Positions 1 to 7,113 of a stretch of DNA of 63,142 nucleotides are shown here, piece by piece. Position numbers and translations under genes: made by a program. Origin of the DNA: Bacteroidota bacterium (GTDB taxonomy: Bacteria > Bacteroidota > Bacteroidia > Cytophagales > Cyclobacteriaceae); the NCBI GenBank assembly GCA_018267275.1, contig JAFDYV010000010.1, positions 65,506 to 128,647 of the forward strand, in the 5' to 3' direction. A model generated the notes under the pieces. That model did not search any database. It was not told the origin of the DNA and saw only the letters and a list, made by a program, of their open reading frames with translations. How positions within the stretch are numbered: position 1 is the stretch's first letter; the number at the start of each line of letters is the position of its first letter.

Positions 1-240
1 CTGCGGTTGACCGATGCGAGGTTGTTACGTAGCGATGCATACCTGTGGTTGACCGATGCGAGGTTGTTGCGTAGCGATGCATACCTGCGGTTGACCGATG
101 CGAGGTTGTTGCGTAGCGATGCGTACCAGCGGTTGACCGATGCGAGGTTGTTACGTAGCGATGCGTACCTGCGGTTGACCGATGCGAGGTTGTTGCGTAA
201 CGATGAGCACTTGTGGTTGACCGATACGAGTTTTAAGTTC
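1..240. repeat. 42-bp tandem repeat, 5.5 copies, open at left edge
   Basis: Five full 42-bp units start at 1, 43, 85, 127 and 169, and a degenerate partial unit runs from 211 to about 230. Units differ by a few substitutions. The period is a multiple of three, so reading frames stay in phase. The plus strand reads a 14-residue unit like LTDARLLRSDAYLR and the minus strand a unit like YASLRNNLASVNRR, both without stops. A minus-strand GTG at 242 could open a frame that runs off the left edge. Which strand, if either, is coding cannot be decided here. There are no spacers between units, so it is not a CRISPR array. Confidence 0.9.
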
Positions 241-312
241 ACCGCAGAGTCTCCGTTTCGGGACTCTGCGGTCTTCCATTTTATTGCCGCAGAGTCCGAG
301 GCGAGACTCTGC
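241..312. repeat. Two hairpins sharing a GACTCTGC core
   Basis: A perfect 11-bp stem (ACCGCAGAGTC, 241-251, with its complement at 262-272) is followed by an 8-bp stem (289-296 with 305-312) built from the same GCAGAGTC core. There is no clean T tract, so these look like related palindromic repeats rather than a simple terminator. The 313-411 stretch after them shows no gene or clear signal. Confidence 0.7.
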
Positions 313-411
313 TGAGAATTAAGAAAGCCTAGTTCTCACGGGTTGCCTTACCAACGGGGCTTAAGACTACTTATTTGATGTGAATCAGACTCAATGAACT
401 GGAATTAAGAA

Positions 412-436
412 TATCAATGCGCCACCATCATCTGTT
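412..436. repeat. 25-bp duplicate of the ROK kinase 3' end
   Basis: This stretch matches 1683-1707 at 24 of 25 positions in the same orientation. The second copy contains the last codons and stop of the ROK kinase gene. The two copies bracket the transposase/REP segment and the frameshifted membrane gene, like a duplication made when that segment arrived or rearranged. Confidence 0.8.
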
Positions 437-437
437 G

Positions 438-458
438 GCGCGCGTTTGCAACGCGTGC
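438..458. repeat. REP-like palindrome, left copy (inverted)
   Basis: A 21-bp imperfect palindrome whose core is AACGCG/CGCGTT around a 3-nt loop, with one mismatch and a GC clamp outside. It is the exact reverse complement of the copies at 1053-1073 and 1162-1182, so it faces them across the transposase gene. It lies just beyond the 3' end of that gene. Confidence 0.8.
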
Positions 459-464
459 CTTTCT

Positions 465-1013
465 TCACGTAATCAACTCCACCTCCAAATATCCCTTCCT
501 TTTCGAATAGTAGTCTCTTGCAGAACTGTACCTGTACTCTTCCGGCTCGTCTACTATTTCATCAGCAACAGGGTTGTTGTGTATGTAGTCCAATTTCTGC
601 GCCATAAATTTTGCCGAAAAAAGTATTTCGGGATGATTGCCGTCCTGCCAAACCTTGTATCCGCTCACCCTCTTCAAATGATCTGCCACTTCGCTGAAAA
701 GTGCCAACATCCAGTCTTTCCTGCTTTCGTTTATCCGTTCTATCGTTTTTATCAGTTCTTTCGAAGTGAATTTTTTGAAATCGCGCAAGATGTTTGGCAA
801 CGGATCTTCCTTTGTTGAAACGATCATATGAAGGTGGCTGGGCATGAGACACCATGCATGGATGACCAAGCCCTTTTCTTTTTGGGAATGGCGCAGCGAA
901 TCAACGATGACATGCTTCAGTTCCCAGCGGGTGAACAAATCTACCCAGCCCACCGTGGCCATGGTCACAAAATACATCCCTTCCGGATCTCTGAACTTGT
1001 ACTTCTCTGACAT
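465..1013 (-). CDS. REP-associated tyrosine transposase (RAYT, Y1_Tnp family)
   Basis: A 182-residue single-strand DNA transposase of the IS200/IS605-related Y1 superfamily. The HUH metal-binding motif is PSHLHMIVS, with His60 and His62, and the likely nucleophile is Tyr143 in LDYIHNNPV, a signature typical of RAYTs. Its length fits the family. Unlike an insertion sequence it carries no accessory gene. It sits between REP-like palindromes, one inverted copy past its 3' end and two direct copies upstream, which is the usual RAYT arrangement. The known family binds and cleaves such palindromes in single-stranded form. The ATG at 1013 is the natural start. The frame is intact, so it is probably functional. 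Confidence 0.9.
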   Translation of the reverse strand: MSEKYKFRDPEGMYFVTMATVGWVDLFTRWELKHVIVDSLRHSQKEKGLVIHAWCLMPSHLHMIVSTKEDPLPNILRDFKKFTSKELIKTIERINESRKDWMLALFSEVADHLKRVSGYKVWQDGNHPEILFSAKFMAQKLDYIHNNPVADEIVDEPEEYRYSSARDYYSKRKGYLEVELIT

Positions 1014-1052
1014 ACTACAAAGGTAGCTGTTATTGGATTTAGGTTAGGAAAA

Positions 1053-1073
1053 GCACGCGTTGCAAACGCGCGC
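1053..1073. repeat. REP-like palindrome, right copy 1
   Basis: Identical over 21 bp to the copy at 1162-1182 and the reverse complement of 438-458. The flanks resemble those of the next copy (a GGTTAGG/GGTTGG and A-run on the left, CTA-CTAGGGG-like on the right), so the repeated unit is nearer 40 bp. It lies upstream of the transposase start. Confidence 0.8.
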
Positions 1074-1161
1074 TAACTAGGGGACCAACAACTACGACTA
1101 ACAACAAACTTACTGACCAACGACAAATAGGAGCCGTGTACCCGTTGCCCGGTTGGAAAAA

Positions 1162-1182
1162 GCACGCGTTGCAAACGCGCGC
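1162..1182. repeat. REP-like palindrome, right copy 2
   Basis: Second direct copy, 109 bp after the first. It lies directly after the TAG stop (1196-1198, minus strand) of the broken membrane-protein gene, a typical intergenic position for a REP. Confidence 0.8.
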
Positions 1183-1195
1183 TAGCTGGGGCTTA

Positions 1196-1677
1196 CTATT
1201 TATACTCGCGTTGGTAATTGACTTTTCTGATGGTGTCACCTGATTTTGAGAAGTAAAGCCAAATACTATCTTTTTGCACTTCAGATTTTGATACAAATTT
1301 GTAATATTCAACTCGTTCTGGGGTTGTCGTCTTGTCGAAATAGAATGTTTTCTTCAGAAAGCGCCTGTTATCTATTTCGAAGTATAGATCGAAGCTACCT
1401 CCACTACTGGTTGTGCCGCCAAGACGAATGATCGCTGCAATTATGAAAATGCTTAATACTGGAGTGCCAGAAAAACACCAACCCTATCCACATGTGATTT
1501 CGGGTTGATTTTCTGCAACTTCAAAAGCAGTATGAGTGAAATACCGGCAAGTGACCAAAAAATAAGAATGAAATACCCATAACCTAACGAACTACTGGGA
1601 TCATTTTGTCCCAATCGTATTAACGAGATGGTGACTGAATAATAAATCAAATTAAAAAATAGAATCCTTTTGTTCAC
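1196..1677 (-). pseudogene. Membrane protein of unknown function, broken by a one-base frameshift
   Basis: The intact start (ATG at 1677) encodes two hydrophobic helices (about residues 7-24 and 35-52) and stops at 1453. A second open frame, one base out of phase, continues to a TAG at 1196. It begins with a third hydrophobic helix (LSIFIIAAIIRLGG) and then a polar tail with many aromatic and charged residues (FDLYFEID, FYFDKTTTPERVEYYKF). It has no start codon of its own. Adding one base to the A5 run at 1471-1475 joins both parts into one protein of about 160 residues. This can be a true disruption, slippage in expression, or a sequencing or assembly error. The family is not recognised. Confidence 0.65.
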
Positions 1678-1684
1678 GATTCTA

Positions 1685-2662
1685 TCAATGCGCCACCATC
1701 ACCTGTTTGTCCAAAAAGTCCCACACCAAACTGCTGGCGCCCAGTATTGGAGCGGCCTGGTTTTGCATGGCAGAGGGTAGCACTTTTATCTTTCCGCGGA
1801 AGAGGGGCATCAAGTTAGCTTCCATGTGTTTGATCGTGGGCTTGAAAATCAACTCACCCGCTTGTGCCAGGCCTCCAAATAAAAAGATTGCCTCCGGGTC
1901 GGTGTGAACTACCGTTTCGGCAAGCTTCATACCTAAAATGCGGCCGGTGTATTCAAAGGCTTCTTGCGCAACAATGTCTCCGCGCAAGGCCGCTTCAGTA
2001 ATCATTTTGGTGTTCAGGTTGTCAAAGCTAATTTCGCGCAGTTCGCTCGGCTCCAAATGGTCGGCCAGCAATTTGTACACCGTGCGCTTGATGCCGGTGG
2101 CGCTCACGTACGTTTCCAAACAACCGCGTTTGCCGCAGTTGCAATAACGGCCGGCTGGGTTCACCGATGTGTGGCCAACTTCACCCGCAATGCCATGATG
2201 GCCATTCAGTAATACACCGCCACACACAAAGCCGCTGCCCAAGCCTGTGCCCAGGGTAATCACCACAAAATCTTTCATGTTCTTGGCGTTGCCATAGATC
2301 ATTTCGCCCACCGCTGCCGCATTTGCATCGTTGGTCAACATGCACGGTACACCAAATTCTTCTTTAAACATTTTGGCCAAAGGCAACACACCTTTCCATT
2401 TCAGGTTGGTGGCACGCTCAATGTTGCCGGTGTAGTAATTTCCGTTGGCAGCACCCACGCCTATGCCCACCACTTTTGTATCGCTCGGAAGTTTCTCAAT
2501 GCCCGCCCGCAAGGCGCTGGCCATGCCATCAAAGTAATCTTGAAACTCTTCATACTGAGTTGTCGGAATATTACCCTGAAGCAGCACATTTCCGGCCCGG
2601 TCTACAATGCCGTACTTTGTGTTGGTGCCTCCTATATCTATGCCAACGGTAAGTTCTCTCAT
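1685..2662 (-). CDS. ROK-family sugar kinase (glucokinase-like)
   Basis: A cytoplasmic 325-residue kinase of the ROK family, which phosphorylates glucose or related hexoses with ATP. It has the phosphate-binding motif VGIDIGGTNTK at the N terminus and LTNDANAAAVGE with the catalytic Asp near residue 110. The ROK signature GTGLGSGFV leads into EVGH and the zinc-binding cluster CNCGKRGCLE near 160-180. Only 3 nt separate it from the upstream pfkA, so the two are probably co-transcribed and glucose phosphorylation is likely. Specificity for glucose over mannose or N-acetylated sugars is not proved by these motifs. Its last 25 bp recur at 412-436. Confidence 0.9.
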   Translation of the reverse strand: MRELTVGIDIGGTNTKYGIVDRAGNVLLQGNIPTTQYEEFQDYFDGMASALRAGIEKLPSDTKVVGIGVGAANGNYYTGNIERATNLKWKGVLPLAKMFKEEFGVPCMLTNDANAAAVGEMIYGNAKNMKDFVVITLGTGLGSGFVCGGVLLNGHHGIAGEVGHTSVNPAGRYCNCGKRGCLETYVSATGIKRTVYKLLADHLEPSELREISFDNLNTKMITEAALRGDIVAQEAFEYTGRILGMKLAETVVHTDPEAIFLFGGLAQAGELIFKPTIKHMEANLMPLFRGKIKVLPSAMQNQAAPILGASSLVWDFLDKQVMVAH

Positions 2663-2665
2663 AAA

Positions 2666-3649
2666 TCAGATGGACAGGATTTTTGAAATTCGTAACAGTT
2701 CGTTGTCTATTTCGTGACGATGGTTGATGATCATGCTGAAAGGATTGTACACCATTTGGTTGTTGCGAATTCCCACCATTACATCGCGCTCACCATTGAT
2801 CAAGCCCTCCACCGCTGCCACGCCCATGCGTGAGGCAAGCACGCGATCGAAGTAAGAAGGGGAACCACCGCGTTGCAAGTGGCCCAGTATCGTTACTTTA
2901 ATGTCAAAGTAATTGTTTCGTTCAGAAAACTTATGGGCCAACTCCATGGCCGTACCAATTTTGCTGCCTTCGGCCACCACAATCAAGCTCGACTTCTTAT
3001 TCGTTTTGCCGCCTTCGTCAAGTTTGGCAAACAACTCCTCAATGGTCATCGATTCTTCAGGGATGATGATGCTTACGGCACCTCCTGCAATACCACTGTT
3101 AATGGCGATGTAGCCTGAGTTGCGCCCCATCACCTCAATAAAAAAAAGTCGATTGTGCGAAATAGCTGTGTCTCGGATTTTGTCGATGGCCTCTACCGCG
3201 GTGTTGGTAGCCGTATCAAAGCCAATGGTGTAGTCGGTTCCGGCCAAGTCATTGTCGATGGTGCCGGGAATGCAGATGGAAGGAATTTGATATTCTTCGT
3301 AAAACTTGTGCAAGCCCGTAAACGTGCCATCGCCACCAATGGCTACCAGTGCATCAATCCCGTTTTTCTTTAAGTTTTGAAAAGCTTTGGCGCGACCTTC
3401 TGGCGTGCGAAATTCCTGGCTGCGCGCTGTTTTCAAAATAGTGCCGCCACGTTGTATAATGTTGCCCACCGACCGTGCGCCCAACTTCACGATGTCGCCA
3501 TCGATCATGCCTTCGTAACCCTGGGTAATGCCGTATACTTCTTTTTTGTAGTAGATGGCACCGCGCACTACGGCTCTAATTGCTGCATTCATCCCCGGTG
3601 CATCGCCACCCGAAGTGAACACACCAATTTTCGAAATAGTATTCTTCAT
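2666..3649 (-). CDS. pfkA: ATP-dependent 6-phosphofructokinase
   Basis: A 327-residue enzyme that converts fructose 6-phosphate to fructose 1,6-bisphosphate, the committed step of glycolysis. Motifs seen: FTSGGDAPGMNAAIR at the N terminus for ATP binding, IGGDGTFTG, the catalytic PGTIDNDLAGTDYTIG, and the substrate-binding MGRNSG. The GGDGT glycine pattern and the length fit the ATP-dependent bacterial PfkA type rather than the longer pyrophosphate-dependent type. It sits between pgi, 70 nt upstream, and the ROK kinase, 3 nt downstream, on the same strand, forming a compact upper-glycolysis operon. Confidence 0.95.
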   Translation of the reverse strand: MKNTISKIGVFTSGGDAPGMNAAIRAVVRGAIYYKKEVYGITQGYEGMIDGDIVKLGARSVGNIIQRGGTILKTARSQEFRTPEGRAKAFQNLKKNGIDALVAIGGDGTFTGLHKFYEEYQIPSICIPGTIDNDLAGTDYTIGFDTATNTAVEAIDKIRDTAISHNRLFFIEVMGRNSGYIAINSGIAGGAVSIIIPEESMTIEELFAKLDEGGKTNKKSSLIVVAEGSKIGTAMELAHKFSERNNYFDIKVTILGHLQRGGSPSYFDRVLASRMGVAAVEGLINGERDVMVGIRNNQMVYNPFSMIINHRHEIDNELLRISKILSI

Positions 3650-3719
3650 GAACGATCAAGAAGCATCAAAAATAGCGCATTGACCGAACTTTGCAATGAA
3701 ACCAATGGCTGATTGGCAA

Positions 3720-5372
3720 CTATCCGTTTTTCAATCGTTTGAAATAATTGATCAGACCGTTGGTGGATGAATCGTGAGATGAAATTTCATCGGCAGAACT
3801 TAGTTCGGGCAAGATCTTTTTGGCCAACACCTTTCCTAATTCTACTCCCCATTGGTCGAAGCTATAGATGTTCCAAATCACACCTTGCACAAAAATCTTG
3901 TGCTCATACATCGCGATGAGCGAGCCCAAAATTTTTGGCGTAAGTTGTTTGAAGAGAATGGAGTTGGTGGGCTTGTTGCCGGCAAACACACGATATGGTT
4001 TGTGGAATTCGATATCTTCGGAAGAAAAACCAGCTGCACGCAGTTCGCTTTCAACTTCTTCTTCGGTCTTGCCCATCATTAACGCCTCGGTCTGCGCAAA
4101 ATAATTCGATAGCAGCTTGTCGTGGTGATCACTCAATGGGTTGTGACTGATGGCAGGCGCAATGAAATCGCATGGAATCATTTTGGTGCCTTGGTGGATC
4201 AATTGGTAGAATGCATGCTGGCCATTGGTGCCGGGCTCGCCCCAAATAACCGGCCCAGTTTGATAGTGAAAGCCCTGGCCTTCACGGTTCACCGATTTGC
4301 CGTTGCTCTCCATGTTTCCTTGCTGAAAGTAAGCTGCAAAACGGTGCAAGTACTGATCGTAGGGGAGAATCGCCTCCGAGCTGGCATCAAAGAAGTTTAC
4401 ATACCAAATTCCGAGCAATGCCAATACAACGGGTATGTTCTTGTCAAACGGTGCGTTTCTAAAATGTTGATCCATTTCATGTGCGCCCTCCAACAGTTTT
4501 TCGAAATTTTCAAAACCAATGGTGCACGCAATCGATAGGCCGATGGACGACCACAATGAATAGCGCCCACCTACCCAATCCCAAAATACAAACATATTCT
4601 CTGGCGCGATGCCAAATGCGGTTACCGCCTTGGTGTTGGTGGATACTGCCACAAAATGTTTTGCTACGTCACCTTTGCCTCCTGTCTGCTCCAAAAACCA
4701 TCTCTTGGCCGATTCGGCATTGGTCATGGTTTCTTGGGTGGTGAAAGTTTTAGAAGCAATGATGAACAGTGTAGTCTCAGGGTTCACGCGTTTCAGCGTT
4801 TCGGCAATGTGGGTTCCGTCTACATTCGAAACAAAATGAGGTGTGATGTTTTTCCAATAGGGGCGAAGCGCCTCCGTCACCATCAAAGGGCCGAGGTCCG
4901 ACCCGCCAATGCCAATGTTCACAATGTCGGTAATGGCTTTGCCGGTGTGGCCTCTCCAATCTCCAGATTGCAAGCGGTGTGAAAAGTCTTTCATCTGGCT
5001 TAGTACTTTGTTCACATCGGGCATCACATCTTGCCCATCTACATAAATGGGCGTGTTGGCGCGGTTGCGCAGTGCCACATGCAACACAGCTCTGTTTTCA
5101 GTGCGATTGATTTTGTCGCCACTAAACATTTTTTCAATGGCCGGTTTCAATTCGGTTTCTTCTGCCAGTTCGCACAGTAAACGGATGGTGTCTTCCGTGA
5201 TTATGTTCTTTGAGTAATCAACTAAAATATCATTCAGCGTAAGTTGAAATTTTTCAAATCGCTTTGGGTCTTCAGCAAACAGCTCACGCAGGTGCGTGGC
5301 TTGCATCATCATAAAGTGAGTGGTCAGTTTGTTCCAGGCGTTGGTTTCAGCGGGGTCAATAGATGGTAGCAT
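3720..5372 (-). CDS. pgi: Glucose-6-phosphate isomerase
   Basis: A 550-residue cytoplasmic enzyme that interconverts glucose 6-phosphate and fructose 6-phosphate. Family signatures are the loop DWVGGRYSLWSSIGLS and, near the C terminus, the second signature VIWNIYSFDQWGVELGK. GSDLGP marks the phosphate site. The ATG at 5372 (MLPSIDPAETNAW) is preferred. An in-frame start 12 codons upstream adds a hydrophobic run not expected in this enzyme and lies upstream of a good -7 element (5396-5403) that would transcribe only from about 5389. It is the first gene of the pgi-pfkA-ROK kinase cluster. Confidence 0.95.
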   Translation of the reverse strand: MLPSIDPAETNAWNKLTTHFMMMQATHLRELFAEDPKRFEKFQLTLNDILVDYSKNIITEDTIRLLCELAEETELKPAIEKMFSGDKINRTENRAVLHVALRNRANTPIYVDGQDVMPDVNKVLSQMKDFSHRLQSGDWRGHTGKAITDIVNIGIGGSDLGPLMVTEALRPYWKNITPHFVSNVDGTHIAETLKRVNPETTLFIIASKTFTTQETMTNAESAKRWFLEQTGGKGDVAKHFVAVSTNTKAVTAFGIAPENMFVFWDWVGGRYSLWSSIGLSIACTIGFENFEKLLEGAHEMDQHFRNAPFDKNIPVVLALLGIWYVNFFDASSEAILPYDQYLHRFAAYFQQGNMESNGKSVNREGQGFHYQTGPVIWGEPGTNGQHAFYQLIHQGTKMIPCDFIAPAISHNPLSDHHDKLLSNYFAQTEALMMGKTEEEVESELRAAGFSSEDIEFHKPYRVFAGNKPTNSILFKQLTPKILGSLIAMYEHKIFVQGVIWNIYSFDQWGVELGKVLAKKILPELSSADEISSHDSSTNGLINYFKRLKNG

Positions 5373-5395
5373 AGTGCAATACGATTTAATGAGTT

Positions 5396-5403
5396 GCAAA
5401 AAT
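5396..5403 (-). promoter_or_regulatory. Candidate -7 element for pgi (TATTTTTG)
   Basis: Read on the minus strand this is TATTTTTG, a full match to the Bacteroidota TAnnTTTG -7 box, 23 nt upstream of the chosen pgi ATG. No clear TTTG is seen at the -33 distance, so the call is moderate. Confidence 0.45.
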
Positions 5404-5498
5404 AGCAAAGTAAAAATGGTGTAAGTTTTTGTGTATAAATTAATCGTGGCGTTGAGTTTGAATATTTACCTTTCGACTTCACCAAACATGACAAAACA

Positions 5499-6347
5499 AT
5501 GAGAAAGAGTTTACTGTTAGCCTTGTTGTTAGCGTTTTCGGTAGGTTGTTGGGCGCAGTCGCAGGGCGATACCTATGCCGCGGCCAAGCAATCAAAAAAA
5601 GCAACTTGGACACTTACCTATTCAGATTCTCCGGGCTTGGCTACGTTAGTGAATGGCAAACCCGATGGTATTTGTTACGACTTAATGGAAGAGTTTGCGA
5701 AATACGTTAAATCTAAAACGGGTATTGAAGTAACACTCAACTACGCAAAGGTAGATGACCCTGCAAATTTTACTGCGTTTCTAACAAACGTTAAGGCGTC
5801 AAAAGGCGGAGTGTTTGGGTTGAGCAACACAACCATTACTGACGAGCGCAAAAAGTCTTACAACTTTAGTCCGGCCTTTTTAAAAAACGTGTCAATGATT
5901 ATTACGCATAACAGCGTTGCAGAAGTAACTGATCTTAAAAATGTGGCGTCCACCTTTGGTTCGCTCAAAGCTGTGGTGGTAAAAGGTTCGACCAACGAAG
6001 CGCGCATTTCGGAGTTGAAGAAAAAATATTTACCCAATTTGACGATCGACAATTCGGCTTCTTTTTCGAAATCGATAGATGCTGTGGTGGCCGACAAGAA
6101 TGTACTGACGTCTGCTGACTTTACGTATTATTTGAAAGCACTCCAAGCACGTAAACCGATTAAGCGCCATGCCATCTTTGATGAAACAGGGGAGGAGTTT
6201 GGGATAATCATGCCCTTGAGCAATGATTGGAATGGTTTGTTGGCTGAGTTCATGAAATCCGGCTTCATTGAAAGTTCTCAGTATAACAAGATCATCACCG
6301 ACCATTTGGGTCAAAGTGTGTTGACGTTCATCAAGAAAATCAAATAA
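5499..6347 (+). CDS. Periplasmic solute-binding protein, family 3-like
   Basis: A 282-residue protein with a signal peptide (MRKSLLLALLLAFSVGCWAQ, cleavage after AQ). The mature part follows the amino-acid-binding family 3 layout: WTLTYSDSPGL, the substrate-loop region GKPDGICYDLMEEFAKYV, and later SKGGVFGLSNTTITDERKK, which matches the family signature in which added substrate-like inputs precede an Arg/Lys pair. No permease or ATPase gene is adjacent, so it may act as an orphan binding protein or sensor. A four-codon upstream frame (ATG at 5488) ends with an ATGA overlap at this start. No terminator is obvious between it and the convergent neighbour. Confidence 0.85.
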   Translation: MRKSLLLALLLAFSVGCWAQSQGDTYAAAKQSKKATWTLTYSDSPGLATLVNGKPDGICYDLMEEFAKYVKSKTGIEVTLNYAKVDDPANFTAFLTNVKASKGGVFGLSNTTITDERKKSYNFSPAFLKNVSMIITHNSVAEVTDLKNVASTFGSLKAVVVKGSTNEARISELKKKYLPNLTIDNSASFSKSIDAVVADKNVLTSADFTYYLKALQARKPIKRHAIFDETGEEFGIIMPLSNDWNGLLAEFMKSGFIESSQYNKIITDHLGQSVLTFIKKIK

Positions 6348-6417
6348 GCAACAACAGAAGGCGACATTGATTTGAGCATTGTAAATGCCAATCAATAGCA
6401 ACAAGAGAGAAGTCAAT

Positions 6418-6825
6418 CTATCCCCCCACTACTTTTTTGAGGTTTTCAACCAAACCTTCCCACAGGTCTTGTAGCTCTTCCATGTCGTCAAAGTCTGAGT
6501 AGTCGCTCACTTTAAGGAAGGTAGTTTGGGTGAGTTCGTTCACTTCTAATCTCAACTCAAAATAGGATGGATCTTTTTCGTCCTCTTTGGTTTCGGGCAA
6601 ATATTGAAATTTAGCGTAGTGGTTGGTGCGGTGCGCAGCCAACATTGCCTTGTGCGATTCGTTTTCCCACGTGAAAGTGAAAACTTTTTCGGGGCTGATT
6701 GTTACATCGTCTGCAAACCATTCGGAAAGCCCACTGGCAGAGTCGATATAAGGGTACAACATCTTGATAGAAGCGTGAATTTCAAAATCAGCATTGAACA
6801 GCTTCTTTTTTGTTGCGGTGGCCAT
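6418..6825 (-). CDS. START-like domain protein
   Basis: A 135-residue cytoplasmic protein resembling the small START/SRPBCC-type proteins common in Bacteroidota. It opens with a basic MATATKKKLF, then the strand-helix segment FEIHASIKMLYPYIDSASGL, followed by SEWFADDVTI, which resembles the WF-DD motif of AHSA1-like proteins. The rest alternates strands and ends in a long helix (ELQDLWEGLVENLKKVV) that would close the cavity. The ligand is unknown. It is a single gene convergent with the solute-binding protein and divergent from tRNA-Met. No regulatory sequence is evident beyond an A/T-rich upstream region. Confidence 0.8.
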   Translation of the reverse strand: MATATKKKLFNADFEIHASIKMLYPYIDSASGLSEWFADDVTISPEKVFTFTWENESHKAMLAAHRTNHYAKFQYLPETKEDEKDPSYFELRLEVNELTQTTFLKVSDYSDFDDMEELQDLWEGLVENLKKVVGG

Positions 6826-6933
6826 AACGTTTAATTCGATTTTAATTTATACCAATTTTTCTGTACCGTCAAACCTAATTTCTAGTTCCTGATTAAAGTC
6901 ATTAATTAAAAATGCTAAAATCCAAAAAGTTTA

Positions 6934-6941
6934 TACATTTG
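6934..6941 (+). promoter_or_regulatory. -7 element of tRNA-Met (TACATTTG)
   Basis: Full match to TAnnTTTG, ending 17 nt before the mature tRNA 5' end. The same spacing (16-18 nt) is seen for the tRNA-Asp array and the tRNA-Leu-like gene. No clear -33 TTTG. Confidence 0.6.
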
Positions 6942-6957
6942 CGCTCCCAAAATCTTT

Positions 6958-7031
6958 GGCGCGGTAGCTCAGGTGGTTAGAGCGTTGGATTCATAACCCA
7001 AAGGTCGGGGGTTCAACTCCCCCCCGCGCTA
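6958..7031 (+). tRNA. tRNA-Met (anticodon CAT)
   Basis: A 74-nt cloverleaf without encoded CCA. The acceptor GGCGCGG pairs with CCGCGCT through one G-U. The D arm is GCTC/GAGC, the anticodon loop is TTCATAA, and the T arm GGGGG-TTCAACT-CCCCC is 7007-7023. The anticodon stem has an A-C at its base next to the loop. It could be the elongator Met or, less likely, the lysidine-modified Ile2 tRNA, which also has a CAT anticodon. It lacks the GC-rich anticodon stem of initiator tRNAs. Confidence 0.95.
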
Positions 7032-7113
7032 CAAAGCCCTCTCTTTAAAAGTCAATTTTAACAGCGTGGCTTTATTTTTGCCTACTGTGCAATGATTTGT
7101 TAATGTTGCACAC

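Noticed and set aside
1..240. CRISPR array
   Set aside because: The 42-bp units follow each other without spacers and differ by substitutions. No cas genes are in the window.
1039..1311. Minus-strand protein containing ARVCNAC
   Set aside because: It is a translation of the REP palindromes and their flanks. The frame overlaps the second half of the frameshifted membrane gene, which has a better protein pattern.
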